Shown here: piece after piece, positions 10,562 to 21,981 of the stretch
How positions within the stretch are numbered: position 1 is the first letter of the stretch
Layout: each line of letters opens with the position of its first letter
DNA from: Stenogyne calaminthoides
Lineage: Eukaryota > Streptophyta > Magnoliopsida > Lamiales > Lamiaceae
NCBI GenBank assembly: GCA_037126765.1
Contig: JBBCBC010000002.1
Span: forward strand, 18,941,853 to 19,005,852
Length of the DNA stretch: 64,000 bases
Reading direction: 5' to 3'
Made by a program: the position numbers and the translations under genes
Notes under the pieces: generated by a model
The model's database searches: none
Told to the model about the DNA's origin: nothing
What the model saw: the letters and a program-made list of their open reading frames with translations, nothing else

Positions 10562-11260
10562 TCTTTTTCTTTTACTTATGTGATATGTTGGTATGTATTT
10601 ATAATGTCAAATGGTTTCCATACGGATATGGAAAACTAAAATAATTGAGGATAACATGAGTTTCACATTAAGGAATTAAGTGGATCCTAATATATTAATG
10701 CGATCAAATTAAAATTCAGATACATATATAAATTATTTTAGTAATGTAATCTAAGTTTAGATATTTATTTTTTTCTTGAGTTATTATTTGATATGTTGAA
10801 ATATATTTATTACGTTGATTTCAATAAGGATATAAAATTTAAACTCTCTGTTAATTGAGATTGGACAAATGACTATTTAGTACAATTTAGGTGGGGGCAA
10901 AAGCTGTGAGATACAACTCACTTTTCAAAGAACTACTAATTACAATTTTGTTTGATAAATTACCAATAATAACCCCATCGAATTTGACCAACAAAAGAGA
11001 ATAAATAACAATAAAAATATGTTATGAACATCATTACATTCTCACATTGTTCCCATTTAATCAAAATATTGTTGTTCACTTTATTTTTCAAAATTCAAAT
11101 TTGGATGATTAGCTCTGCAAACATAAAAATTCAAAATACAAGTTGAGATTATAAATTCAAACATTCAAATGGCGTGCCTTTCGTGTTGTATGTAAAATTC
11201 AGAGGAGATCAAGTTTTTATGTTTTCGAGCTCATAGTTACGTTTTTCGGGGGGTGCTGCA
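10562..11260. other. AT-rich region without recognised genes
   Basis: Contains what would be the upstream region of the CAF1 remnant (10562-10700), then AT-rich sequence with no frame I can assign. The part after about 11160 begins to resemble the repeat unit of the neighbouring MULE remnant (GGAGATCAAGTTTTT at about 11200). Confidence 0.5.
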
Positions 11261-11544
11261 CGTGATAAACAAAGGAGATCAACTTTTTCAAAATAGAAGT
11301 TGAAATTGCACATTCAAATGGAGTGAGTTGTTGGTCGATATTCGGTTTGTGTTGTTAGTGAAATTCTGTAATTGGGACGTTATTTGTGAGGTGTTGAGTG
11401 TTGTACGTGATAAACAGAGGAGATCAATTTTTTCAACATAGAAGTTTAAATTGCACATTCAAATGGAGTGAGTTGTTGGTCGATGTTCGGTTTCGTGTTG
11501 TTGGTGAAATTCTGTACTTTGGACATTATCTGTGGGGTGTTGTA
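11261..11544 (+). repeat. 145-bp tandem duplication
   Basis: Unit 1 (11261-11405) and unit 2 (11406-11544) both start CGTGATAAAC, then share GGAGATCAA, ATTGCACATTCAAATGGAG and TGTTGGTCGAT. A third partial unit follows at 11545 (CGTGAAGTAG), and an older fragment precedes at about 11200. The array covers the start of the long frame beginning at 11398, so the first 50 or so residues of that frame are probably repeat rather than protein. Confidence 0.85.
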
Positions 11545-13204
11545 CGTGAAGTAGAGAGGAGTTGTCATTTGCAACAAGTGGTTGTTGGCTTCAGAGAGGA
11601 GTTATCGTTTTCCGGGGGGGTTGCACATGAAATTCAGATGGAATCGGTATGGTTGCTCAACGTAAATTTCAAAGGTGAGTGCAAACTAATTTCAATAAAA
11701 CAAACCCTTGTTTACTTTGATGTTATCAATGAGCTTCTAAATACTTGGGTTCACTTGAAAGTAGGCAATTTTAATTGTTGTTTTTATGTTGGAAGAATTA
11801 GTAATTGTGTTTTGGGTTCTGATGCCGACTTGCATAATTTGAATTTTCTATGTCAACATATGTCTGACAAAATCGCAAACGTTGAGATCGTAGGCATAGA
11901 TAATGTGTCAAACAATGATCAGTCTACACTGCCTATTAATGTTGTACATGCTAACAGTATTGCACCGAACACAACATCTGCACATAGTGATCATGCTGCA
12001 CATGGTATTGAGGAGTGTGGTCAGTATCATGGGATGATAAGTAGTTCCCGAATTAGTAGAGATGGTGAAAATTCTCAGAACTATTTTAGTGAAAATTGTG
12101 AATTTCCATCCTACGACGTGTGTCCCGTAGTGAAGAGAAAACAACTGTTATCCGACCATTGGTCTGGAATAATGGATGGTGGGGTGGCGACTCTGTTTCA
12201 AGATGGTGCAAAGGAGTTTAGAAGTGAGTTCATCAAGTATAGCACACATCAAAGTTTTAAGTTCAAGTATGTTAGGAACGATCCTAAATACGTCACAACT
12301 GTATGCGAGGAGTTGCACGCACAGAATGACAAATGATTTATAAAAGCTTGTGAACAATCAGTTAAAAAGTAATTTAAGGTTACGAAAGCCAATCTACTAC
12401 GTACTTGTGTTGGTCAGTTGGTAACAAGAAAGAAAAATAGGATGGCACTGAGTATTTTTGGTTCATTAATGGTTCAAGATGTCAAGTCAAATCCAAAAAT
12501 CGAGGGGAAGGGGATTATTCCATTAATCAAGATAGGCTACAGGATGGATATACCTTATTGAAAGGCACACCATACAATGATAGCTGTGAATGAAAAAATA
12601 TTCGATAGTATTGCCGAGTCATATGATGAATTAAGATGGTATTGTGTGGCTATTGTGCATACCAATCCCGGGAGTATTGTGGAGGTCAAGAAGAATTCTA
12701 CAACAAATATATTTGAACTTGTGTTCATTTCATTTAAGACATGTATCAATGGGTTTAGTAGTTGTCAACCAATGTTGTTCATTGATGGGACTTTCATGAA
12801 GGGCCGAGCTAAAGGTACATTGCTATCTGCAACTGCGAAGGATGGCAAAATAATGGTGAGATATCTTATTTTTGTGAAACATTTTTTTAATAACGTGTGT
12901 ATGTGTACCTTTTCCATATAGTACATTTTTTATATGCACTTAATGTGTTTTTTTATACTGTAGAAACATACTCATCAGCCATCAATCCCATACTCGGGAT
13001 TGAAATGTACGAGTATCAATATTTGGTCGACAAGAAAAGATTTTACCACCTATCTTAAAACGCAAACTCAGGAAGCCAAAGTCCAAAAGGAAGCGTTCTT
13101 TCGGAGAGTTTAGTAAAATGAAGAAATGGTTTTGCGAACTATGTGCCAAGTGGGGATGGCATGATACGATAACGTGTCTAGTTGCAAACAATCCAGTTCA
13201 TTGA
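11398..13204 (+). pseudogene. MULE (MuDR-type) transposase remnant
   Basis: Decayed Mutator-like transposase in three blocks. Block 1 (11398-12336, 312 aa) ends with the MuDR N-terminal pattern GAKEFRSEFIKYSTHQSFKFK and a YVRNDPKYV stretch. Block 2 (12577-12855) holds SYDELRWYC, TNPGS, the F-SFKTCINGF stretch and MLFIDGTFMKGR, where DGTF carries the first catalytic Asp, followed by TAKDG. The rest of the DDE domain is deleted. Block 3 (about 13055-13204) gives a Lys/Arg-rich KRKLRKPKSKRKRSFGE stretch and a CELC-WH-TC zinc-knuckle-like motif before a stop, which is the usual MULE C-terminus. A GTGAGA...TGTAG segment (12856-12963) could be an old intron. I found no TIRs. Confidence 0.8.
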
Positions 13205-13334
13205 AATCAATTTTTTCAAGTCAATATCTTTTGGACATTTTCATATTAATATCAATCAATGTCTCAATAACATTTTTTTACTAACATAATTATTTTGTTG
13301 TGTATTTTTCTTTTTTGTCAGATGATACTTTTTG

Positions 13335-15257
13335 TGTTGGTCCCGAAAAATACTGAGCTAAAACCCAAAAAATCTCAATGGGAGGTGATTAATTTTTTTT
13401 TAATGTGTTATGCAGATTTGCTAAAGTATGTATGACAGTTAATATGAAAGCAAATAGGAACACACGTATTTTTATAGTGGTTCGGAGTCCAACTCCTACA
13501 TCCACTCTTCCCTTCATGGGGCACTTCCTTAACCAACAGATATTTATGGAGCTCTCACTCAACGGGACTTATCTCCCCCACTGAATCGCCTATAGATGTT
13601 TAATGAGTTCTCACTCTCTCGGGACTTATCTCCCTCACGGGATTGCCTATAGATGTTTAATGAGTTCTCACTCTCTAGGGACTTATCTCCCTCACGGGAT
13701 TGCCTATTAACTACCTTACTTAACCACAAATTCTCTCTCAAGAAAGGGTTTGGGTTTGGTGTTATTTCCAATTAGGTGAGATTTTCCCTTACATTGTTTT
13801 AGCCTTTAAGCTAAGGTTGGAAAAATATCTTTAAGCTAGTTTTGGCATCATTTTAAAGAGTTTTTGGCATCATGATAAAAAACATACGGTAAACATCTGT
13901 AGGCAATCCCGTGGAGGGTGATAAGTCCCGAGGCGAGCCCGAGAGGGTGATAAGTCCAGTTTGAGTGAGAGCTCGATAAATATCTGTAGGCAATCCCGTG
14001 GAGGGAGATAAGTCCCCTTTGAAGGAATTTCCCTAGGAACAGGGAGAGTGGATGTAGGAGCTTGAGTCTCCGAACCACTATACTTTGTTGTGTTCTTTAT
14101 TGCTTTATGTTCTTACTTGTCATATGCATTCAATTATAAGCAAAACACAACACATGGGCTTAAAACACAAAAATTTGGAATCAACATTCCTTCACCCCTG
14201 TTTTATATGCATTACATATTTTTTCCGCATTTCACGGGTTTTGCACCGGGACCAACACACTCTCTCGGGACTTATCTCCCTCACGGGATTGCCTATTAAC
14301 TACCTTACTTAACCACTAATTCTCTCTCAAGAAAGGGTTTGGGTTTGATGTTATTTCCAACTAGGTGAGATTTTCCCTTACATTGTTTTAGCCTTTAAGC
14401 TAAGGTTGGGAAAATCTCTCTAAGCTTAGGATATGGCATTCATGCTTAGATAAAATGAAGAACACTCTTGGGTAAATTTGGATATTTAATGTTCTGTGTT
14501 CTTGAATGGAGATGCTTGAATATTTGGCTTTAATCTTCACTTTGCAGCATCCTCCATTATCTTCTTTTGAAGATAGTGCAATGTATTTATAGTGTGATTT
14601 TGAGTATTACCGTTGGAGAGTAAATTCAAATCCATACTAATAGTCTTCCAACTTTTCTTTGTCCTTTTGCACTATTGCTTGCTGCTTTTATGTCACATCC
14701 ATATATGTGTTGTCATCTTCTCATTGGCCAGCTTTTTGTGTGTCTAACGGATTTTATCAGCCCGCCAGATTACTGTTCATCTCTTCTAATTTTGGTCGTC
14801 CCGATCCGGTATCTGATTTAGGTCTCTGAAATGGGTCCGCAGATTTCCGTCCGGTCTGCCGATCTGTCCGGTTTTGGTCTGCAGTCTGGCGATCCGGTCC
14901 AGTGCAGTCTGGTGCGGTGCGGTCTCTTGATCTGATCCGTGCAGTGTCCGGTCTGGCGATCCGTCTGGTTTGGTCTGGTCTGCTAATCTGGTCTAGTGAT
15001 TTCTGCATAGAATCAGCACTGCATCAACTTTTCTTCTTCACAAATCAGCATGCTTCATCTTGTTCAACTCATCAGTTTACATGGAACTCATCAGTCTCGT
15101 TTCGTTCTGATCAGCCTCGTCTTCTCTTGATGAGTTCCCCCTCAACTTGTTACCTGTAAGAATAAAACTAAGTCTAGAAACACAAGCTTTCTATACAACT
15201 TAACTTGTCCCATTACAAGGTGTTTTGGCATAATAATAAAAAAAAATTATCCCAACA
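13335..15257 (-). mobile_element. Rearranged family-P LTR insertion (TSD TTTTG)
   Basis: Bounded by TGTTGGTCCC (13335) and TTATCCCAACA (15257), with the 5-bp duplication TTTTG at 13330-13334 and 15258-15262. It is mainly a minus-strand LTR: U5 end on the left, U3 end on the right with AAGTTGAGGGGGAAC at about 15132, TATAAATA at 14584-14591. Between them sits an inverted LTR fragment (about 13860-14257) ending in its own U5 terminus GGGACCAACA. Sequence 13608-13850 is repeated at 14258-14430, both copies in minus orientation. This is a second family-P insertion with an internal inversion. No coding sequence was seen. Confidence 0.8.
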
Positions 15258-15262
15258 TTTTG

Positions 15263-15556
15263 TGTTTTTGCAAATGGGTTATAGTAGACAGGAATTACGG
15301 TAACAACAAGATTTTATTTTGAGCACAAGATTATGGTAACAACAAGATTTTATTATGGTAATAAATCTCAGTCTTGGGAACTTTAGTATTGATGTATAGC
15401 ATTCCAAGTTTTCCATGGTGATGCATTTTTTGGTGAACATTTTCTTGGTTTATTTTGAAACAAGAAAATTTATTTTAAATGCGAGAGATCAAAATGGGAA
15501 TCAAAGTCCACATTCTTACCACTTATGAAATTTTGAGAACTAAGAATGTTTTGAAA
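15263..15556. other. Short flank between insertions, no gene seen
   Basis: AT-rich. It has an imperfect direct repeat (GGTAACAACAAGATTTTATT at about 15299 and 15344) and ends at the Tat element's left TSD. It is continuous with 27484 onward if the gypsy element is removed. Confidence 0.5.
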
Positions 15557-15561
15557 TACAC

Positions 15562-16181
15562 TGCTGTAGGGAGAATTAATCCGGCTTGGTGGAAGCCGGA
15601 CATTGGACCGCCTTATGGTTTTAACACATTATCTGACTCTATCCAGCTGGAGCAAGATTTGAAGCGACTTTGGGAGATCGGTAAGTCGCTGGAAGTTTGT
15701 GAAGCCACGCAGGTCTGGGAGGCGGCTTGGTGCAGCAGGGAGGTCGCGAAGCGACTTGATTGAACCCGGAGGTCGGGACCGATTGAGTCCGGGGCTTAGT
15801 TGAAGATAAACATGGAAAAGATTCGAGTAGTTAAGGAGGCGGATTTCTCGATATAACCAGGGAATGTGTATCCGTAAGCGCGACTTGCGAAACAAGAAAG
15901 GAAACCCTAGGTTGGTCCACGGGAAGAAGCCCACGAAGATTGTAACCCTAGATCTGTATCTATAAATATAACCTGTAATGTACATTATAAAGGATCGAAC
16001 TCTTAGAATCCTAGGCATAAATAATACAGTAAATATCCTGGCTTGGTGCCCCCAGACGTAGTCTATTCCACGAACGAACTGGGTAATCAAATAGTGCGTT
16101 ATTTATCGCTTTCGCTGTTATATTGATCGGAGCATTATCAAATACTTTGTTTGTTCGCCGGTAATCGAACCGGGTACAACA
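15562..16181 (+). mobile_element. 5' LTR of Tat element
   Basis: 620 bp, TGCTGTAGGG to GGGTACAACA. A TATAAATA box at 15961-15968 gives the likely sense promoter, with transcription expected about 30 bp downstream. Confidence 0.92.
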
Positions 16182-16183
16182 AT

Positions 16184-16200
16184 TGGTGCCATCTATGGGA
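16184..16200 (+). other. Primer binding site region of Tat element
   Basis: TGGTGCCATCTATGGGA starts two bases after the LTR. Its position and form fit Tat-family primer sites (TGGCGCCGT-type). I cannot say which tRNA matches best. Confidence 0.7.
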
Positions 16201-16262
16201 ATCAATTCCTACGAAATCACTTTGTTCACAGGAAAACCCATCTCATCTCTGATCGATACCGA

Positions 16263-17981
16263 TGGCTAGCAATCAAGTCAATCTGAACGGGTAAGATCTC
16301 GACGCCCGCGATGGGCGCGAGGCCTGTATGAGCTCTCAACGCTCCGGCTCCCATCGCGCTCGCCAGCAAGACCCGGTGATGACCCCTGACTGGTGGAACC
16401 TGGTGCAGACTTTGGAGGATGCAAAAGCCGTGATGGCTATCCTCCACAAAAAAATGCCTCGCGTTTGATGACAAGGACGTGCAGCCTCCCCTCAAGAAGG
16501 CCACCCAGGAGGTCGGACCCTCGAAAAACAAGGAAGCACGGGCCCGAAAGGGGCATTTGGCGGGCCAACTGGCCTATGACCCGGCTAAACATGCCTTGGT
16601 CCGCAATCGTCAGCTCCTTAGAAGGCCGGCAGGGTCGAACAACATGTTCGACCGACTTGGCGACCTGGGGGTCCAGAAAGCCCTAGGGATTGTTGAAGAC
16701 GAGGTGCAATCTGAGCCTCGGTGAGCTGATCAGGTGGAGCACGACCTTGCCCTCGCACTGAACCTCCACCACAACGAACTACCGAGGGGATCGACCATGC
16801 ATTGCAGCGACCCCCCGGCGGCAAAGGCGACCACTGACCATCGCGATACTCAGGTCGCAGCACTGACCCGGACGGTCAAGCAACTAATGGAGCGCATGGA
16901 GAACTAGAACGGCCCAGCGGGGTCAGACCCTTTCCTCGCTGTCCCAGACTCCCCGCTCGGAACTCTGGTCACCTTGGTGGCTACCCAAAGGAAGATTAAT
17001 GTCGCGACCTTGGATCGCTACAGTGGGAACACGAATCCAAGGGTCCATGTAGCGAAATATAACTCGTACATGGCCTCTATGGGCGCCACTGATGCAACCA
17101 AATGCCGGCTTTTTTCTCTGACCCTGAGCAACCTGGCTCACCAATCGTTCACCTCTCTGCCACCCCTGTCGGTGGACACTTTTGAGCAACTCGCTCGCCG
17201 ATTTCTGACACACTTTACTGCCCTGGTACCCCGACCTGCGACCAGGCAACGCCTGATGAACACCCAGCAGGGGGATACAGAATCTGATCGGTCCTATATT
17301 GAGAGGATCGACAAGCTGATCTTGGAAGGAGATCCCATTGGGGATGAAGCAAAACTGCTGGGGGCTGTCTCCGGCCTCAAGAAGGGGACCAAACTCTGGT
17401 GGCACATGACGGCCGATTACCTGACTAGCTACACCGTCTTCCGAAGGCGGGCTAGCGACCTAATACACACAGTGGAGCTCTTGGAATCCCGACTCTCCGA
17501 GGCTAAGGAGGCCGCTGAGCCCAAGAAGAGTTCAAAGAAGGCCAACTCGCAGTACAAGCCGCCCGGAAGCTTCAAGCCATTTGAAGAAAGCATTCCGGTG
17601 AAGTTGATGGATGCCCTGGGCATGACTCCCGGGCACATTTTCACCCAGATCCGGGAACGTGAACTGCTACTCTCGCCTTGCCCAGTAAAGAGTAATGGCA
17701 AACAGAACCCCAACAAGTATTTCCACTTTCACGAACATACCGGGCACTATACCAGTGAGTGTAAGGACCTGTTACCCCTGCTCTGGAGATTGTATGAGGA
17801 CAGCCTGCTTGACAAGTTCATCAAGCGACCTCAGAAGAATGGCGACCAGGCCCCGAGAGGTCGCCAGCAAGGAAAGCGCGCCCACAGGAACAACAACCAG
17901 GGAGCAGGGCAAGGGGAGCGACCTGTCCCGCCCATGCCTGAAAATGCGGGAGATCGGATGATCACACTCTCTCTCCTCTAG
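16263..17981 (+). pseudogene. Tat gag (main frame 16974-17981)
   Basis: The main frame (335 aa) has a retrotransposon gag domain: LDRYSGNTNPRVHVAKY, a TLSNLAHQSFTSLPP stretch, FLTHF, then LWWHMTADY. It is followed by a Lys-rich linker, a zinc-knuckle-like segment (YFHFHEHTGHYTSEC, where the usual first Cys is Phe) and a basic Gly/Arg/Gln tail. Upstream, 16263-16920 encodes the N-terminal part in broken frames (for example TPDWWNLVQTLEDAKAVM near 16390, and the stretch around 16480-16720), so the gene is frameshifted and has stops. The first Met (16263) follows the primer site, but its frame closes within a few codons. Confidence 0.85.
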
Positions 17982-18025
17982 GGACGGTCGGGGGGCTAGC
18001 CTCCAGCTCCTCCTCCAAGCGGAAG

Positions 18026-18768
18026 ATGAAAGCCAAAATAAGGGAGATAGAGAACGCCCGGAAGATGGTGTTACCCGTCCTCGCCTTGGGGGAGGAGTCC
18101 AGCACGATCGAGTTTGGAGAAAAGGACAAGGCTGGAGTGGTTTACCCCAACGTCGACCCCCTGGTGATCCGGGCCAACATCATGGGAACTACAGTGTGCC
18201 GACTTCTGGTCGATGGGGGTGCCTTCTGCAACATCCTTTTCAAGAAAACCCTGGACCAGCTCGGGGACTATGATGCCTATATCACCCCGTGCGACCACAT
18301 CGTGAAGGGTTTGGTGATGCTACTGTAAGGCCCACCAGGATGATCCGACTAGCCGTCGAGCTGGTCTCCACACTGAATAGCGAAGTTAGGGCAACTAGGC
18401 TGTTAGATTTTCTAGTAGTCGACCTCCCCAGCTCCAATAATGGTTTCTTGGGGAGGCCTTTTGAACATGAATTCGAGACTGTGTCCTCTACTTTCTATTT
18501 CTATGTAAAATTCCCCACCAAGAGTGGGTTGGTCGGCACCGTTAAGGGCGACCAAGTCGATGCTAGAGGTTGTTTGATTTACTCTTCGTCTCTTTTCAAT
18601 TCCGCACCAATACCTATCAAACAAAGGCTTGTAATAGATAGCAATGAACAAGATAAGGAATTAAATCAGGAAAGAGCAAGCAAGAAAAGAACCTACAGCG
18701 ACCTCGATCCAAGAATAGGGCACGAGCCCGATGAATTCCTGATCGAGGCTAAGATCGACGACCCCTAA
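18026..18768 (+). pseudogene. Tat aspartic protease and linker
   Basis: The first frame (18026-18328) holds VLPVLALGEE and the active-site motif LLVDGGAFCNILF; related elements have VDGGSSADIL, so D-G is retained but the flank is divergent. A frameshift near 18310 moves the reading to 18289-18768, which continues with NNGFLGRPFEHEFETV, STFYFYVKFPT and GDQVDARGC, the usual Tat linker before RT. A TAA at 18766-18768 separates it from RT sequence that is otherwise continuous (EEIEKVKIDL, then VIIGSKIP). Confidence 0.85.
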
Positions 18769-18885
18769 CAAGGGGGCCCAAGGGCCATCCCGAGGGAAGA
18801 AATCGAGAAAGTCAAGATAGATCTAACTCGCCCGGATCTGGAAGTCATTATCGGCTCCAAAATACCGGATGACCTGAAGGGGGAA

Positions 18886-20340
18886 GTGATCGACTTTCTA
18901 AAAAAGAACTTGGATGTCTTTGCTTGGTCGCACAAGGACATGGTAGGAATAGATCAAGAAGTCGCATGTCACCGACTTCACATTGACCCATCTCGGAGGC
19001 CAGTTGCCCAGAAAAGGCGGAAATTCGGCCCCGAGAAATATGTCGCTTTAGCCGAAGAGGTAAATAAGCTGCTAGATAACGACCTGATCATGCAGGCCAA
19101 CCAGCCACAGTGGGTGGCCAATGCAGTACTGGTGAAAAAGTCCAACGGAACCTGGCGATTGTGTATCGACTTTACCGACCTCAATGAGGCCTGCCCAAAA
19201 GATTTCTTTCCCATGCCGCACATCGACCACCTGATAGATAACACGGCTGGGCACGAGATGATGTCGTTCATGGATGTTTTCGCGGGCTATCACCAAATAG
19301 CCATGCACGAACCAGATCGACAACACACCTCCTTTCTGACCGAGAAAAACCTATATTGCTGGAAGAGAATGTCGTTCGGCTTGAAGAACGCAGGGGCAAC
19401 CTACCAAAGACTGGTCAATCATATGTTCGCCGACCAGATCGGGAAGTCGGTGGAAGTTTATGTCGACGACATTGTCGTCAAAAGCTTAAAAAGAGAAGAC
19501 CACCTGTTTCACCTCGCGCAGACATTCGACATCCTTAGGAAATTCAATATGAGACTCAACCCCAAGAAGTGTAACTTCAGAGTGGAGTCGGGGAAGTTCT
19601 TAGGACACCTAGTCAGTAAGCGGGGCATCGAGGTGAACCCAGGAAAGGTTAAGGCTGTACTAGACATGGGGGCACCCCGAAATGTGAAAGAAGTTCAGAA
19701 GCTCACGGGATGCCTGACTGCACTGAGCAGATTCATATCACGAATGGGGGACAAATGCAAGCCGATGTTCGACACGATCCGTAAGAAAGCAAAGTTCGAA
19801 TGGACACCAGAAAGCCAGGATGCCCTCAAAAAAATCAAACCGTACCTGGCGGATGTGAGCATACTGTCCAAACCTGTCCCGGGAGAGAAGTTGTTCCTGT
19901 ATCTCGTGGCTTTGGAGACCACCTTGAGCGCAGTATTAGTCCGAGCCGAGGGCCAGATCCACCTGCCCATTTACTTTGTTAGCCAGACATTGAAAGAGAC
20001 GGAGCAACGCTACCCATCGCTAGAGAAGCTGGCATATGCATTAGTCATGAGTGTGAGGAAACTGAGGCCTTACTTTTTCAATCACCAGGTCGAGGTTTTC
20101 ACTTCCCTGCCGCTGCGGAACATGCTCCACCGACCAGACACTTCAGGCCGATGTCTCAAATGGGCCATTGAGGTCGGGCAATATGGTGTGACTTATGCGC
20201 CACGACCTGCAGTTAAGGCCCAGGCTCTGGCCGATTTCTTAGTGGAGCTTACATTCCCATCTGAAGCAGAGAATTCAAGCAGTTTGCCGTGGGAGCTATT
20301 CAGACGATGGGTTGACCTCTCAAAGTCGGGAGCCGCCTAA
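18886..20340 (+). CDS. Tat reverse transcriptase and RNase H
   Basis: A 484-residue frame. RT makes cDNA from element RNA. Visible motifs: WVANAVLVKKSNGTWRLCIDF (76-96), MDVFAGYHQI (129-138, with the first catalytic Asp), FGLKNAGATYQ (164-173) and YVDDIVVKS (192-200, the catalytic DD). Next come the connection domain and an RNase H region (about 320-470: FLYLVALETTLSAVLV, PIYFVSQTL, YPSLEKLAYALV). The first in-frame Met is used as the start, but coding similarity begins earlier (18769), before a TAA, so this is one segment of a polyprotein. The RT core looks intact. Confidence 0.93.
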   Translation: MIDFLKKNLDVFAWSHKDMVGIDQEVACHRLHIDPSRRPVAQKRRKFGPEKYVALAEEVNKLLDNDLIMQANQPQWVANAVLVKKSNGTWRLCIDFTDLNEACPKDFFPMPHIDHLIDNTAGHEMMSFMDVFAGYHQIAMHEPDRQHTSFLTEKNLYCWKRMSFGLKNAGATYQRLVNHMFADQIGKSVEVYVDDIVVKSLKREDHLFHLAQTFDILRKFNMRLNPKKCNFRVESGKFLGHLVSKRGIEVNPGKVKAVLDMGAPRNVKEVQKLTGCLTALSRFISRMGDKCKPMFDTIRKKAKFEWTPESQDALKKIKPYLADVSILSKPVPGEKLFLYLVALETTLSAVLVRAEGQIHLPIYFVSQTLKETEQRYPSLEKLAYALVMSVRKLRPYFFNHQVEVFTSLPLRNMLHRPDTSGRCLKWAIEVGQYGVTYAPRPAVKAQALADFLVELTFPSEAENSSSLPWELFRRWVDLSKSGAA

Positions 20341-20345
20341 TCTTA

Positions 20346-20640
20346 ATGAGTCCTGAGGGGATCTCATTCCAGAAAGCCATTACCTTTGATTTTCCCACAG
20401 CGAATAATGAGGCCGAATATGAGGCGCTCATCAGCGGTTTAGAAATGGTAACTGCCATGGGCGTCAAAAGATTACAGGTCCATACCAACTCCCAGCTCGT
20501 GGCCTGCCAAGTTTCGGGGGAGTACAAGGCTAGAGATGATAAGATGGCAAATTTTTCAGAAATTGTAAAGACATCAGGCTCGGTTCACATGATCCATGTC
20601 AAGCCGACACCGAGAGAGCGAAATAACTGGCCGATGCTCT
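20346..20640 (+). pseudogene. Second (archaeal-type) RNase H of Tat element
   Basis: Reads GISFQKAITFDFPTANNEAEYEALISGL, then VKRLQVHTNSQLVACQVSGEYKARD. NNEAEYEAL carries the catalytic Glu and HTNSQLV stands where DSQLV is usual, so one catalytic Asp appears changed. The expected N-terminal DGAS block would lie around 20320-20345, where the frame is broken by TAA. Dual RNase H is characteristic of Tat elements. The frame is lost after about 20640, before integrase. Confidence 0.82.
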
Positions 20641-20854
20641 GCCCCTACCGGGCGACCTCCGGCGGATCACGGACATGAAAGATATCACCATAACGACACT
20701 TCCCCACCCATCCACCGCGCAAGTAACTGTGACAACATTAGAAACCCCGGTGTCGAACTGGATGACACCCATCATGGAGTACCTGATAAGCGGCCTCCTG
20801 CCACCCGATCGCATCCAAGCTCGGCAGTTGCAGTTATGAGCCACACGATACACA

Positions 20855-21981
20855 ATGATTAGTGGGGAGTTGTACAAGCGAGGCTTCGGCATGCCCCTAC
20901 TTCGATGTATCACGCCTGAACAAGGTCAAATCTTTCTTCGAGAAATACACGAAGGGGCATGCGGAAACCACACTGGGGGGGGAGTCGCTGGCCCACAAAA
21001 CCACAAGGCAGGGATATTTTTGGCCAACCTTAAGGGCCGATGCCATCGTTTTCGCCCACAAATGCCACAAATGTCAGATCTATGCTCCCTCCATCAAAAT
21101 CGCACCAGAAGAGCTCACAAGCATCCTCAGTCCTTGACCTTTTGCATAGTGGGGGATAGACATCATTGGGCCGCTCCCAACGACCCTGGGATCAGTCAAG
21201 TATGCCCTGGTAGCGGTGGATTACTTCACAAAATGGGCCGAGACTGATGCATTGGCGACCATAGACCAAGATCATGTCATCAAGTTCATATGGCAAAACA
21301 TTATCTGTAGGTTCATGTTACCTCAGACGATCATATCAGACAATGGAAAGCAGTTCGACGGCATTAAGATCGACGCCTTCTTCAAAAAGTGGAAGATCAC
21401 AAAGTTGTTCTCTACCCCATACCACCCTCAATCAAACGGTCAGGTCGAGGCCGTGAACAAAATCATAAAGCACATGCTCAAGGCCAAGATCGAGGGGGGA
21501 AAAGTGAAATGGGCTAGCGAGCTCCCAGATGTGTTGTGGTCATACATAACGACCTGCAGAAACTCAACGGGCGAAACCCCTTACTCACTAGCTTTCGGAA
21601 CTGAGGCAGTTGTGCCCGAGGAAGTCGACTTCCCGACCTTCCAAACCAGCCAGGTTGCTTTCGACCATAACGACGAGGCCCTAGAAAGGAACCTCGACTT
21701 ACTCGAAGAAAAGCGACTGGAGACTAACATGAGAAATGCCAGATACAAGCAGAGGTCTGAGAGATATTACAACTCTAAGGTGCGACTTTGACGCTTCAAG
21801 GTCGGAGACCTGGTGTTGAAAAAGATACTCGGAGACTCAAAAGGTGCCCTCGGTCCAAACTGGGAGGGCCCATTCCAGATATCGAAAGTCCTCCCAAACG
21901 GAGCATATGAGCTCGAGAAAGCGGATGGGACCAAGGCCCAATACCCATGGAATGCAACTCACCTGAAGAAATACTATCAAT
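20855..21981 (+). pseudogene. Tat integrase
   Basis: The zinc-finger part is 20862-21137 (HKTTRQGYFWPTLRADA, HKCHKCQIYAP). The core frame 21216-21791 has D2 (VDYFTKWAE), D42 (IISDNGKQF) and E78 (NGQVEAVNK), with 35 residues between D42 and E78 as expected. A TGA at 21789-21791 interrupts a row of basic residues, where CGA would read through. The C-terminal domain then continues FKVGDLVLKKI, GPNWEGPFQI and WNATHLKKYYQ to a TAG at 21979-21981. A second break lies between zinc finger and core near 21138. Confidence 0.9.

Noticed and set aside
14757..15159. Overlapping Arg/Asp-rich frames on both strands
   Set aside because: They come from GATCCGGTCTG-type low-complexity repeats in the U3 part of the family-P LTR, with no protein features.
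15629..16090. 153-aa minus-strand frame, repeated at 26924-27387
   Set aside because: Lies wholly inside the Tat LTRs; an antisense open stretch of the LTR rather than a gene.
16226..16863. Minus-strand GC-rich frames over Tat gag N-terminus
   Set aside because: Composition shadows; the plus strand carries gag-like text.
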